A DNA stretch of 56,962 nucleotides from Aestuariivita sp. (GCA_026709985.1 JAPORY010000066.1:1-56962); one strand, 5' to 3'; numbered from the stretch's first letter, positions 39,514 through 49,198 are shown. Translations and numbers: made by a program. Notes: generated from the letters alone by a model not told the origin.

Positions 39514-40994
39514 GGGCTGATTCCCTCCAATGCCTCGACCGCCATGCTCGCGTGCTCCGCATCGTCAAATGGAAAAACCGCGTCGCCGACAATTTGAACA
39601 CTTTCGTGACCTTTACCGGCAATCAACAAGGCATCACCGGGCATCAATTGCGCAATTGCCCGAACAATCGCCTCAGCGCGATCACCGACCTCAATGGCCT
39701 CCGGCGCACCACTTAAGACTTCCGAGCGGATAGTCGCAGCGTTTTCCGATCTTGGATTGTCATCTGTTACATAAACGAGGTCTGCGTGATTGCTCGCTGC
39801 CCGCCCCATTAAGGGTCGCTTTGTTTTATCCCGATCACCACCAGCGCCAATGATCGCGATGAGGCGACCTATAACATGAGGTCTCAAGGCCTCGATTGCC
39901 TTCGTTAACGCATCAGGAGTATGGGCGAAGTCAATAAAAACCTGCGCACCGTTTAAGCGAGTCGCCACCAATTGCATCCGACCACGAACCGTGACCAAAC
40001 TGGCAAGGAAATTAAAGACACGTTCCGCCGATGCGCCGCCGGCGATAACTAAGGCAGCGGCCAAGAGCGCGTTTTGCGCCTGAAAACCACCAATCAAGTC
40101 AAGTCGTATATAGTACTGCTGTTGTTGAAAGGTGAAATACAGCGATTGTCCTGTGGGGTCGAATGACTGACGAAGCAAACGCAACGAGGCAGTCGTGCGA
40201 CCGACCGTGACGCAATTTTGCCCTCTGGCGTCTGCGATTGCGCATACGTCGGCGGCCCTTGGATCATCAACATTGACAACGACCGATGCCTCCGCTGGTA
40301 AAATATGGCGGAATAATCGCATCTTCGATTCAAAATAATCCTGCAAACTTGCATGGTAATCGAGATGATCTTGGCTAAAATTGGTAAATGCAGCTGCTTG
40401 CAGCTTGACGGCATCCAATCGATGTTGTTGCAATCCGTGCGATGACGCTTCCATTGCGACATGCGTAACGCCACGCATCTTTGCTTCCGCCAAGATCGCG
40501 TGCAGTACGGTTGGTTCTGGGGTTGTATGAGATAACGGCTTTTCCCAAGCACCCTCAACACCGATCGTGCCGAAGTTTATAGCGCAATATCCAAGCTTCA
40601 TCCAAATCTGTCGAACGAAGTTCGCAACGGACGTCTTACCGTTCGTACCCGTAATGGCGAAGATTGTACTCGGTTGTTTATTGAACCACCGGGCGGCGGT
40701 TTCCGCTAGGGCACGGCGTGGATTGTTCGTTATTGCCAGCGCGATATCTTGATCAAGAAGATGACCTTGAGCGAGTTCGGCCCCATGATCATCGGTCAAG
40801 ATTGCGGTCGCCCCTCGATCAAGCGCATCTCTGATAAACTCAGCGCCGTGTTGTTTCGTCCCCGGAAGTGCGGCAAAGAGATTTCCCGCTTTAACGGCAC
40901 GGCTATCGGCTGTAACGCCAGTAACTCTAGTGTTTCTGTCAGCGGATGCCGACAGCCCAAGCTGCGACAGGGTCTGTGTTTCTTGGCGCAGCAT
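39510..40994 (-). CDS. murE: UDP-MurNAc-tripeptide synthetase, meso-diaminopimelate type
   Basis: Adds the third stem residue to UDP-MurNAc-L-Ala-D-Glu. 494 residues. ATP loop GTNGKT at 116-121, and the specificity motif DNPRSE at 412-417, which in characterised MurE enzymes selects meso-diaminopimelate rather than L-lysine. SSHGLQQHRLD and FAHTPDAL are also conserved. ATG start ten bases after the ftsI stop. Confidence 0.98.
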   Translation of the reverse strand: MLRQETQTLSQLGLSASADRNTRVTGVTADSRAVKAGNLFAALPGTKQHGAEFIRDALDRGATAILTDDHGAELAQGHLLDQDIALAITNNPRRALAETAARWFNKQPSTIFAITGTNGKTSVANFVRQIWMKLGYCAINFGTIGVEGAWEKPLSHTTPEPTVLHAILAEAKMRGVTHVAMEASSHGLQQHRLDAVKLQAAAFTNFSQDHLDYHASLQDYFESKMRLFRHILPAEASVVVNVDDPRAADVCAIADARGQNCVTVGRTTASLRLLRQSFDPTGQSLYFTFQQQQYYIRLDLIGGFQAQNALLAAALVIAGGASAERVFNFLASLVTVRGRMQLVATRLNGAQVFIDFAHTPDALTKAIEALRPHVIGRLIAIIGAGGDRDKTKRPLMGRAASNHADLVYVTDDNPRSENAATIRSEVLSGAPEAIEVGDRAEAIVRAIAQLMPGDALLIAGKGHESVQIVGDAVFPFDDAEHASMAVEALEGISP

Positions 40995-41004
40995 CAGCGC
41001 ATCA

Positions 41005-42789
41005 TTAGTCCGTCTCTGGCGAGACGGTGAGGCTGTATAGAGTTTGGCCGTACGGTCTTAATCCCAAAAGGGGCGCAATCCTTTCGACTAACTCGGCGGC
41101 TACTGGAACTGCCGTCCAACCGGCGGTGCGCTTCGGTTTTTCACCAGAATTATCTACCGGCTCATCAAGCGTTACAACGAGGACATATTTTGGGTTATCG
41201 GCAGGAAAAATGGTCGCGAAGGTGGACAGCACTTTGTCCTCCAAATAGCCACCACCAGGTTTTGGCTTTTCGGCTGTTCCCGTTTTGCCAGCGAGTTGAT
41301 AACCGGGAATCTGCGCCAGGCTAGCTGTACCTTCGGTGACTACACGACGCAGCATTGCACGTGCGGTCGCTGCTGCTCGCGGCGACAGTACTCGTGGACC
41401 GTACTCTGGATTATCTTGCCGCAGAATCGTGGGCTGTACGAGTTTACCACCGTTTGCAATCGTCGCATATCCAACGGCAAGATGTAGTGGCGTAGTTGAG
41501 ATTCCGTGCCCGTATGAAATTGTTACCGTGCTAAATTTGCTCCACCGTCTCGGATAAAGTGGTTTACTACTCGCAGCTTCAACAACTTCTAGCGGTGTCG
41601 GAGACAGCATCCCGAGTTGGTCTAGGAACGCTTTCTGCCGCTCTGCGCCGATCTTCAAAGCGAGCCGCCCAACGCCGCGATTAGAGCTTTTTACGATAAC
41701 GTCGGCGAGAGAAATTCTTCCATAATCCTTGTTGCGGAACTCGGTAATTTTAAATCGGCCAATCTCCATCGGCCCCGATGCATCAATGATTGTGTCTTCA
41801 TTCGCGATCCCTAAATCAATCGCTTGGGCGGCGGTGAAAATCTTAAAAGCTGAACCAAGTTCGTAAACCCCTTGGGCTGCTCGGTTAAACAAGGGGCTGT
41901 CGGAGGGCTCACCACTGATCGGTGGCGGTGGCCGATCATTGGGATCGAAATCCGGTAGGCTTGCTAGCGATAGAACCTCACCCGAGTGAACATCCATAAG
42001 CACCGATGTCGCCCCCTTTGCGTCAAGCAAACGGGTTGCGCCAAGAAGAACTCGCTCTGTCGCATCTTGAATAGCCAAATCAATCGATAATTTGAGGGGC
42101 TCGCTACTCCGTGCCGGGTCGCGAAGTTTTTGGTCAAAATATTTCTCAACACCAGCGACCCCAATGACTTCGGCCGCAGACACGCCTTCCTTTCCGAAAG
42201 ATGCGCCACCGAGAACATGTGCAGCAAGGTGCCCATTGGGGTAGAGGCGGACTTCACGGGGGCCAAATAGGAGCCCGGGTTCACCGAGATCATGTACGGC
42301 TTGTCGCTGCTCCGGGCTAAGTTTTCGTTTGATCCAGACAAATTTACGCTCTCCGGTAAAGTCACTCAGCAGCCGTGCATGGTCAAGGTCAGGAAAGATA
42401 GCTGCGACTTTCGCGGCTGCTCCCTCAGGATCAACCATTTGCTGTGGTTGCCCATAGAGAGCGTAAGTTTCAAAGTTTGTTGCTAAAATTCTGCCATGCC
42501 GATCGGTAATGTCGGCGCGTTGTGCCGCGATCTTACTGCCGATATCGGGCACGGTCTGGCGATCTGTTTCGGAAATCGCCACCAAACTCATTTTGCCGCC
42601 GATTAGAAGAAAAAAGCACAGAAAAAAAATGCCCAATACCGATATGCGAGTTTCGGAACGAATTCGATACGCCGCTTTTGCTCTCTCCTGTCGCAAAATA
42701 GCCTGACTATTTCCGCTGCCATAAGAAATGCGGCCGTTTGCCCATGGTCGAAAGACACGAGCTAGCGGTTTTGTAGATTCTTGGGTCAC
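41005..42789 (-). CDS. ftsI: Septal penicillin-binding protein FtsI (PBP3)
   Basis: The division-specific transpeptidase that cross-links septal peptidoglycan with FtsW. 594 residues: cytoplasmic N-terminus, a membrane helix (about 48-66), the pedestal domain (RADITDRHGRILA), and the transpeptidase domain with catalytic Ser313 in SAFK (313-316), SSN (368-370) and KTGT (502-505). The second residue of the usual STxK box is Ala here, a tolerated variant. GTG start overlapping the ftsL stop (GTGA). Confidence 0.97.
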   Translation of the reverse strand: MTQESTKPLARVFRPWANGRISYGSGNSQAILRQERAKAAYRIRSETRISVLGIFFLCFFLLIGGKMSLVAISETDRQTVPDIGSKIAAQRADITDRHGRILATNFETYALYGQPQQMVDPEGAAAKVAAIFPDLDHARLLSDFTGERKFVWIKRKLSPEQRQAVHDLGEPGLLFGPREVRLYPNGHLAAHVLGGASFGKEGVSAAEVIGVAGVEKYFDQKLRDPARSSEPLKLSIDLAIQDATERVLLGATRLLDAKGATSVLMDVHSGEVLSLASLPDFDPNDRPPPPISGEPSDSPLFNRAAQGVYELGSAFKIFTAAQAIDLGIANEDTIIDASGPMEIGRFKITEFRNKDYGRISLADVIVKSSNRGVGRLALKIGAERQKAFLDQLGMLSPTPLEVVEAASSKPLYPRRWSKFSTVTISYGHGISTTPLHLAVGYATIANGGKLVQPTILRQDNPEYGPRVLSPRAAATARAMLRRVVTEGTASLAQIPGYQLAGKTGTAEKPKPGGGYLEDKVLSTFATIFPADNPKYVLVVTLDEPVDNSGEKPKRTAGWTAVPVAAELVERIAPLLGLRPYGQTLYSLTVSPETD

Positions 42790-43151
42790 TGTCGTTCCGT
42801 CGCTGGCGAGGATAAAGTCGTTTGATCAAGCAATTCGACGAGACGAGTAACAATGAATTGATCTTTTGGCGGAAACGCGACCTCTGCGATCCGTCCGAAT
42901 TGATTAGGCCGCAGGGGTTGCAACGCGAGTTTTTCGAAATTGAGTTGCGCTAGTTCTCGCAGACGGTCAGGACGATTGAGATACGCCCACTCAGCACGCA
43001 GGACGCTGAGGCGCGCATGGGTAATGCCAATTTCCCGTTGAACTTCGCGGCGTTGTTCCAATGCGATCTGAGTTTTGTAGCTCTCACCGTAAGCCCAATA
43101 AACAAGCCCACTCACAACGATCGCAGCAAAAAAGTACAATAGGCTCTTCAT
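42786..43151 (-). CDS. ftsL: Cell division protein FtsL
   Basis: A small bitopic protein that with FtsQ and FtsB activates FtsWI. 121 residues: one N-terminal membrane helix (about 4-20) and a periplasmic helical segment (REVQREIGITHARLSVLRAE) that continues as a short coiled coil. Sequence conservation in FtsL is poor; the call rests on the topology and its position between rsmH and ftsI. ATG overlaps the rsmH stop. Confidence 0.9.
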   Translation of the reverse strand: MKSLLYFFAAIVVSGLVYWAYGESYKTQIALEQRREVQREIGITHARLSVLRAEWAYLNRPDRLRELAQLNFEKLALQPLRPNQFGRIAEVAFPPKDQFIVTRLVELLDQTTLSSPATERQ

Positions 43152-44155
43152 AGGCTCGACTTCTCTCGCAGCGAAGTATCAAGACTTACTGGTTCAATTG
43201 GATTGCTTGGTGTCGAACGACGAACGGCAATCCTGAGCTTGGCGGAACGAGCGCGGGGGTTTTGTTTAACTTCTTCGTCACTAGGGAGGATCGGCTTGCG
43301 AAATCGCAATGAAAATTTGGGCGAACAATGCTTGGGATCAGGGGCGTGACGATTAACATTACTAGCCGTTTTGGAACGGGATCGAAAAAACTTTTTTACC
43401 ATACGATCCTCAATGGAATGAAAGGTAACCACAGCAAGTTGACCCCCTGGGTTTAAACTTCGCTCGGCGGCCGCAAGTCCACGCCTTAATTCGCCGCACT
43501 CATCGTTGACGGCAATCCGTAATGCTTGGAAACTGCGCGTTGCTGGGTGTTTCTGATGGGGCTTGCTAAGCGGTAAACAGTTTTCGATAATTTGCGTGAG
43601 TTGCCCTGTTGTCGCGATCGGATTTACGCCGCGTTGTTTGACAATTGCTCGTGCGATCCGGCGACTGCGACGTTCGTCGCCATATTGATACAAAATGTCT
43701 GCCAACTCGCTCTCGCTCGATTCGCGGATCAAGTCAGCGGCAGTTTTTCCGACTTGTGACATCCGCATATCAAGTGGTCCGTCCTGCATAAACGAAAAGC
43801 CTCTTGATGCGTCGGCGATCTGCATTGATGAAATGCCGAGATCCAAGATGACGCCGTCAACCTGCTGTGCAAATCGACCCATGTCAGAGAATGGACCATG
43901 ATGGATAGTCATTCGATCACCTAATTCAGCAATCCAGTCTTGAGCGCGAGAAAAAGTCTCTGGATCGCGATCAATTGCAATTACTTGATCGGCTCCAGCA
44001 TTCAGTAACGCGACACTGTAGCCACCTGCTCCAAAAGTCCCGTCCACCCAAACTCCTGAGATCGGGGAGACTGCCTTCAAAAACGCCTCTAGCAAAACCG
44101 GCGTATGTAAAGGCTTCAACGACGCTTCGAGGGATTTCATTTCGACCAACTTCAC
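43148..44155 (-). CDS. rsmH: 16S rRNA (cytosine(1402)-N(4))-methyltransferase
   Basis: Uses SAM to methylate N4 of C1402 in the ribosomal P site. 335 residues. HTPVLLEAFLKAV, the SAM site VDGTFGAGGYSVALL, LDLGISSMQIADASRGFSF and VTFHSIEDRMVKKFF identify the family. The frame opens with GTG at 44155, overlapping mraZ; a nearby ATG at 44140 is also possible. Confidence 0.97.
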   Translation of the reverse strand: MKLVEMKSLEASLKPLHTPVLLEAFLKAVSPISGVWVDGTFGAGGYSVALLNAGADQVIAIDRDPETFSRAQDWIAELGDRMTIHHGPFSDMGRFAQQVDGVILDLGISSMQIADASRGFSFMQDGPLDMRMSQVGKTAADLIRESSESELADILYQYGDERRSRRIARAIVKQRGVNPIATTGQLTQIIENCLPLSKPHQKHPATRSFQALRIAVNDECGELRRGLAAAERSLNPGGQLAVVTFHSIEDRMVKKFFRSRSKTASNVNRHAPDPKHCSPKFSLRFRKPILPSDEEVKQNPRARSAKLRIAVRRSTPSNPIEPVSLDTSLREKSSL

Positions 44156-44652
44156 TCATCGGCAACCCTGTCGAGGAAGGCTAAAGGATCAAATTCGTCG
44201 GGAAGTTCTTCGAGCCACCTCTCAGTTCGCGAGACTTCTTCTTCAACATAGGTCGAGGGCTCCCAAATCTGGAAAGTATCACCAGCGGCAATAAAATACG
44301 CTTCTTTGGTTAGGCCAATTTTCTGGCGGAGTTTCATTGGCAGTATTAATCGTCCAGTTTCATCAACATTTGTTGATAAGGACTGACCGTGAAATAGCCG
44401 TTGCAACATTCTGCGTTCCATTGATCCCCGGGGCAACGCGTCTATTTTTCGATCAACCTCGTTGATCGCCTCTATTGTATAACATTCAAGGAAATTGCGG
44501 CGGTGATCGCCATAAACAATAATCAGTTCGGGAGACTTTCCTGAGGTCCAATTTGGATCTGATGCCTCAAGCACTCGGCGAAATAACGCTGGCACCGAGA
44601 CGCGGCCTTTCGCGTCGACTTTGTGCTGACTTTCCCCTCGGAATCGTTTCAT
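44152..44652 (-). CDS. mraZ: Transcriptional regulator MraZ
   Basis: A ring-forming AbrB-fold DNA-binding protein that represses the dcw operon in E. coli. From the ATG at 44652 (166 residues) it begins KRFRGESQHKVDAKGRVSVP, the typical first half of the swapped-hairpin domain, with the second copy at STNVDETGRLILPMKLRQKI. AGGAG ten bases upstream supports this start over the longer frame. TGGG-type direct repeats expected for MraZ operators were not found upstream. Confidence 0.95.
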   Translation of the reverse strand: MKRFRGESQHKVDAKGRVSVPALFRRVLEASDPNWTSGKSPELIIVYGDHRRNFLECYTIEAINEVDRKIDALPRGSMERRMLQRLFHGQSLSTNVDETGRLILPMKLRQKIGLTKEAYFIAAGDTFQIWEPSTYVEEEVSRTERWLEELPDEFDPLAFLDRVADE

Positions 44653-45502
44653 CAAAGCTCTGCTCCTACGAAAGACCCACTCAGTTCCTACCGCCATAAA
44701 AAGGAACAGCGAGTTGATCAGATTCCGTTGACCAACCCGCCGCCTGCAATCCGCTTACGCGGTATCTCTGGTCGTATGTCGCGTCAGGGGGACAGCCGTC
44801 TCGCAAAACACACCGGACCATCAAACGAAAGTTAAACCTAGTACGAAACCAAACTACTACTGAGTTAACGAAAACTATGCTCGAAATGTTCCTCTTTCGT
44901 AAAAATGGGATATCATACCACTATATGGGCTGCAACCCCTTTTATTGTGTTTTAAGCAAAAAAAATATGTTCAAACATCGGGTAAAATGATAAGAATACA
45001 ATAAATTGGTAAAAATTCTTGCTTTATAACTAAATATTGTATTGAAATTGTTACAAAAAAGTACCATAAATGCCCATATGATGCCAAGTATTTTCTCATA
45101 ATGGCTCTTTTTGTCGATTTTTTGGTTCGTTGTTCGCTGTGAACCGCTCGTTATGCGAGGTATCAAATTAACAAAAAGGTCGACTTGAACGACTTTGGTT
45201 CACTGAACTGAGGGCTTGTCCTCGCAGTTTCGGTTTCAAACGCTGATATGCTGTTGAGCGTCGCAGGTCGGAACTAGCCTTAACTCTATTGGGCGGCGTC
45301 GTTGAGCACTCCGATTCTAATCCAGCTCCCGTTGAGGACGGCGATTTCCGCCTTTGATACTGGCTAGAAAACTGTGCTGATGTCAGAATGACACACTGAA
45401 GCCTTGCAAATTCTGCAATGCAGCATTTCACATTTGACTATTGTGCAAGTGCAGCATAATCAATATTTCCAAGTCAAAGAGAAGTTACGGCGGAGTTTTC
45501 CG
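44653..45502. other. Divergent AT-rich region upstream of the dcw cluster
   Basis: 850 bases between mraZ (minus) and the DUF1127 gene (plus), so the main dcw promoter must be here. A very AT-rich core spans about 44880-45170. RNase P RNA, which in many Alphaproteobacteria lies upstream of mraZ, was looked for and not seen. ORFs at 44942-45166 and 45168-45431 have no protein character. Confidence 0.45.
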
Positions 45503-45748
45503 ATGACCCTAGAGACCAAAGTCCTTAATCCTCAATATCTGATTGAGGAGTCCGCAGATCGCGGGTGGCGGTGGCTAAACGCACAAAGGCTTCGCTATCA
45601 GCGTTGGCGTCTTTTCAAAATGACACAGGCAGAGCTTGAGCGATTGTCTGACCGTGAATTAGCGGATCTAGGGCTTAATCGAGCTGAGATAAAGCGGGTC
45701 GTACGGCAGGCGACAGCGTCATGGCATAGCGCATCGAACAACGAATAA
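45503..45748 (+). CDS. DUF1127 (YjiS-like) small basic protein
   Basis: 81 residues from the ATG at 45503. The C-terminal half, RWRLFKMTQAELERLSDREL and ADLGLNRAEIKRVV, is a clear DUF1127 domain, a two-helix basic motif found in small alphaproteobacterial proteins, some of which bind RNA and affect small-RNA turnover or phosphate and carbon metabolism. A GGAG site lies seven bases before this ATG, so the longer frame from 45404 is not needed. It is a single-gene unit ended by a strong terminator. Confidence 0.85.
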   Translation: MTLETKVLNPQYLIEESADRGWRWLNAQRLRYQRWRLFKMTQAELERLSDRELADLGLNRAEIKRVVRQATASWHSASNNE

Positions 45749-45790
45749 ACTGAACAGATCCCTTCACCTCCTCCCGGGGGTCTGTGGGTT

Positions 45791-45831
45791 ACGGCGGCAT
45801 CAATCTCCTCCCTTGATGCCGCCGTTTTTTT
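45791..45831 (+). terminator. Strong rho-independent terminator
   Basis: ACGGCGGCATCAA (45791-45803) pairs perfectly with TTGATGCCGCCGT (45813-45825) around a nine-base loop, followed by T residues through 45831. It lies 43 bases after the DUF1127 stop codon and is the clearest terminator in the window. Confidence 0.93.
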
Positions 45832-46479
45832 GCCTTCTCATTGAAGATTGCAGCGTTGGTTATATTTGGGACTGAGTGGTGATCTAGCAATTCCCCGAAT
45901 TTCCAGTACGTCAGTGATCCACAGACATCGACGCTGTATCTGACGACGGTCAGCGAGGCAGAATTACGCTATCACGTCGCAATCATGCGGCCGTGGAAGC
46001 GAGGGGCTGGCGCCAGGACCAGAACTGATGCTGCGTCAGCTTCGCCAACCGCATTTTCCCATTCGACAATGCTGCGGCATCCACCTATCAAGTTCGAAAA
46101 AACCCGCTGCCATTCACTGCAGGAGCAAAAAATCGCCGCATAATTTGGGGCGAAAGGAGTGTTTAATCCCTGCATAAGCCAGTCGTGTCACCCTTAGAGC
46201 GGCGAAATCTGAGTATATTCAAACGGTATGGTCGTTGCTTGCGCGAATAAACCGGATTGACGCAAGAGTCGTTTGTGCGAGCTAATATGATGCACGAAAT
46301 CTTGGCAAAGATGAAAGTGCCGATCACTGACCAAAACAGACCGATTGAGCACAAAATATATGTGGAAGATATTCTGATTGGGTAAACGCTTCTGATCAAA
46401 AATTGCCCCAAACCGCATAGCATAGAACTCAGGTGCCGATCATAGGGATCACATTGTGCGCTACCTATGCCAAATACTC
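45832..46479. other. Intergenic stretch, no gene seen
   Basis: About 650 bases between the terminator and the end of the convergent dehydrogenase gene. Short frames (for example 46163-46423 on the minus strand) do not read as protein. Nothing further recognised. Confidence 0.4.
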
Positions 46480-47916
46480 TTATAGGCCCTTGGCGCGGTA
46501 ACTCTTTACGACCCGATCGATCGCCACTAAATAAGCCGCCGTTCGCAGATCATCGACTGCCGCATTTGAATGCCATACCTCTCGCATTTTCTGATAGGCG
46601 ATACGCATCGCATCGTCTAACCCTGATCGAACGAGTTCGACTTCGTCGGCACCGCGCAGATACTTTGCCTTAAAGCTTGGACTTACCTCCCAACTAGCAC
46701 TAGTAGCTGCCGATAAACGCTCAAGTTCATCAATGAGTAACTGATGACGCGCCTCCTCTTGACGACGTTGCATTCGTCCAAAACGAATATGGGAAAGGTT
46801 TTTCACCCATTCAAAGTACGATACCGTTACCCCGCCAGCGTTCGCATACAGATCTGGAATGATGACAGTGCCTCGTTGTCGAAGAATCTCATCGGCTCCG
46901 GCAGTAATCGGGCCGTTGGCCGCTTCAATGATCAAAGGCGCCTGAATACGATCCGCATTCGACAAATTTATTATACTATCGACGGCAGCCGGAATCAGAA
47001 TATCGCATTCTTCCTCAAGAACTACTTTTGCTTTAGGGCCGATGATTGCATTGGGAAACTTCGCAAGTCCACCATCGCGAACGAGTCCTTGATAGATCGC
47101 CTCGACATCCAGCCCGCTCGGATCATACAGAGCCCCGTCATGCTCAACGATCCCGCAAATTACAGCACCATCCTCTTGTTGCAGAAACTTGGCCGCATGA
47201 TACCCCACATTACCCAAACCTTGGACAATGACCCGTTTCCCACTCAAGCTGCCAGTAAGGTTTGCCCGATCTCTATCGCGTTCATGGCGAAAAAATTCGC
47301 GTAATGCATATTGCACGCCGCGTCCCGTTGCTTCGACTCGACCGGAAATTCCACCAGAATTAAGCGGCTTTCCGGTGACGCACGCATTGGCATTAATGTC
47401 TGTTGTATTCATGCGAGCGTACTGGTCAGCAATCCACGCCATTTCCCGTTCCCCGGTTCCCATGTCAGGGGCTGGCACATTCTGAGAAGGATGAATGAGG
47501 CTCCGCTTAGCAAGCTCGTAGGTAAATCGGCGTGTGATTTGCTCCAATTCGAACTCTTCGAATTGCTTCGGGTCAATCCGAAGTGCTCCCTTCGAACCGC
47601 CGAACGGGACTTCAATCAAAGCGCACTTGTAGGTCATAAGGGCAGCCAACGCCTCAACCTCATCTTGGTCAACATTCGGCGCATATCGAATACCGCCCTT
47701 GACTGGCTCCATGTGCTCAGAGTGCACCGACCGATAACCGGTGAAGGTATAAATTGTTCCTCGCAGTCTGACTCCGAACCGAACCGTATAGGTCGAGTTA
47801 CAAATGCGGATCTTCTCCTTAAGGGCCGAAGGTACTTCGAGTAAAGAAACCGCACGGTTAAAGGAGAGATCAACGCTCTCAAGAAAACTTAAGTCATCTT
47901 TGGATCTGGTATCCAT
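46480..47916 (-). CDS. Glu/Leu/Phe/Val dehydrogenase family protein (probable glutamate dehydrogenase)
   Basis: Catalyses reversible oxidative deamination of an amino acid, most likely glutamate to 2-oxoglutarate. 478 residues from the ATG at 47916, which has GGAGG seven bases upstream; the longer frame to 48096 overlaps the next gene and is rejected. Family signatures: EPVKGGIRYAP, Lys97 in TYKCAL, the GGSKGAL loop with Lys109, PAPDMGTGEREMAWIADQY, and the Rossmann GLGNVG. NAGGVTVSYFEWVKN is typical of GDHs of this branch. Cofactor choice is not certain; single gene, minus strand. Confidence 0.92.
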   Translation of the reverse strand: MDTRSKDDLSFLESVDLSFNRAVSLLEVPSALKEKIRICNSTYTVRFGVRLRGTIYTFTGYRSVHSEHMEPVKGGIRYAPNVDQDEVEALAALMTYKCALIEVPFGGSKGALRIDPKQFEEFELEQITRRFTYELAKRSLIHPSQNVPAPDMGTGEREMAWIADQYARMNTTDINANACVTGKPLNSGGISGRVEATGRGVQYALREFFRHERDRDRANLTGSLSGKRVIVQGLGNVGYHAAKFLQQEDGAVICGIVEHDGALYDPSGLDVEAIYQGLVRDGGLAKFPNAIIGPKAKVVLEEECDILIPAAVDSIINLSNADRIQAPLIIEAANGPITAGADEILRQRGTVIIPDLYANAGGVTVSYFEWVKNLSHIRFGRMQRRQEEARHQLLIDELERLSAATSASWEVSPSFKAKYLRGADEVELVRSGLDDAMRIAYQKMREVWHSNAAVDDLRTAAYLVAIDRVVKSYRAKGL

Positions 47917-47989
47917 CCAACCGCCTCCGTGTTCGCGTCCGTCTGACAACAATACCACGGTGCACCTGTACACCCGAACTTTTGGAACG

Positions 47990-48463
47990 CTAGCAGTTTC
48001 CTGAACGACGCAGAGATGCTCGCGCCGCGTTTGTTTCAAGAAACCGATATGCCGCCCCTGAGACATCAGCGCAGGCCAGAACGGTTCCAGAGGCAACCAA
48101 AGCCGACGCTACGTCTAATCTTCCTTCAAAACAGATCGCACGTTCCCGACTCGCGGCAATACTATCCTTAGCGGCACAGGTCACAACTTTCCCGTCCACC
48201 AGACGCGCCAACATTTGCTGCGCCAAATTGGCGGCTGTCGTGCCGGAGACAGGAGCATCAACCCCCGACAGGTTGAAGACAATTCCCTCAATGAGAAGAG
48301 CCTGCGGACCAACGGCTTCGGCCACCCCTGTAATATTGCGCATAGCAGGCGTATCAGGTGTTGCAGATGCTAACCCTAATGTTTGACGCTCCGTCTGCAG
48401 TTCGCTGAGTTGGCAACTAGTAACACAAAAAAGAAGCGCAATGGCGAACAGTGAACGGCGCAT
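47990..48463 (-). CDS. Small lipoprotein with degenerate staphylococcal-nuclease-like fold
   Basis: 157 residues. Residues 1-17 form a lipoprotein signal (LFCVTSC), so Cys17 is likely lipidated. The rest follows the SNase order: a strand pair ending FNLSGVDAP (63-71), LARLVDGKVVTCA, then RERAICFEGRLDVASALVASG and a final helix YRFLETNAARASLRR. Compared with active nucleases, the catalytic Arg35 position is Asn64 and the Glu43 position is Val72, so the protein is probably not an active nuclease. It ends 73 bases before the dehydrogenase start, same strand. Fold assignment is by eye. Confidence 0.6.
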   Translation of the reverse strand: MRRSLFAIALLFCVTSCQLSELQTERQTLGLASATPDTPAMRNITGVAEAVGPQALLIEGIVFNLSGVDAPVSGTTAANLAQQMLARLVDGKVVTCAAKDSIAASRERAICFEGRLDVASALVASGTVLACADVSGAAYRFLETNAARASLRRSGNC

Positions 48464-48712
48464 GAAGTGAGATTACCTGCGAAATATGGCTTCCGAGACG
48501 CATCAGGCCTGGTCATTGAGCTCGGTTGGGTCACGGGGAGATAACGTGCTTGCCTTGCCAATACTGGTCTGATTGCTTCCTGTCAAAGCAAAATTTTATG
48601 CGGATCACTCGGAAGGCTCTGAGCAGTGAGCGATAAACAAACCACCATTCGTCTTTGAGCCACCATGGATCAAGGAAGTAACACAAAGCTTTTCTAATAG
48701 GGATCGTTAGAA

Positions 48713-49198
48713 TCAGCCGCCGCCATTCTCACTCTCGTTCGCAAGGTGAAGAGAGATAATATCGGCGAGGAGTTTGGCCTGACCAGCGTGCGTCACCCCG
48801 CCGATGCCAACCCGATGACCAACACACCACCATAAGCCGGGCTTCCAAGCAAGCGGTTGCTTCACCTTTGAAATCACGATGAAGCCGTTAGTCGGCTTGA
48901 AAGCGAATAGACTCCGATCAACCCTGACAATATTGTCCATAGCGACCAAGATTTTCCCTTGATCGTCAACCAAACCGATGTCCGAGAACACGAGATAACC
49001 CTTCGTTTCGTGCCACATACGCCATGCAGACCAAACGATCCCAACAACGACGAGGGCTAAAATTATTCGAGCTTGCATTGAACCTGGGTAAACCGTCCCA
49101 ACATAAGTCAGCAAAAATCCCAAAAGCAGGAGTGATCCGACACCGAACCATCGGCGGGGTTGCGATATGTCAAGCCGTCCGTAAAATTCGTCGCTCAT
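48713..49198 (-). CDS. Two-helix membrane protein of unknown function
   Basis: 161 residues. After a short hydrophilic start (YGRLDISQPRRWFG) come two membrane helices (about 19-36 and 43-60), then a soluble domain of mostly beta strands (GYLVFSDIGLVDDQGKILVA, IVRVDRSLFAFKPTNGFIVI) ending in a helix. This layout resembles small alphaproteobacterial membrane proteins with a PH-like soluble part; function unknown. It is divergent from hom. Confidence 0.65.
   Translation of the reverse strand: MSDEFYGRLDISQPRRWFGVGSLLLLGFLLTYVGTVYPGSMQARIILALVVVGIVWSAWRMWHETKGYLVFSDIGLVDDQGKILVAMDNIVRVDRSLFAFKPTNGFIVISKVKQPLAWKPGLWWCVGHRVGIGGVTHAGQAKLLADIISLHLANESENGGG

Noticed and set aside
44700-45400. RNase P RNA near mraZ
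   Set aside because: The conserved GAGGAAAGTCC-type and ACAGAAA-type segments are absent on both strands.
45404-45502. 33-codon N-terminal extension of the DUF1127 protein
   Set aside because: The internal ATG at 45503 has a GGAG site at proper spacing and the extra part is unlike the family.
47917-48096. 60-codon N-terminal extension of the glutamate-type dehydrogenase
   Set aside because: GGAGG lies just before the ATG at 47916, the family begins there, and the extension overlaps the neighbouring lipoprotein gene.
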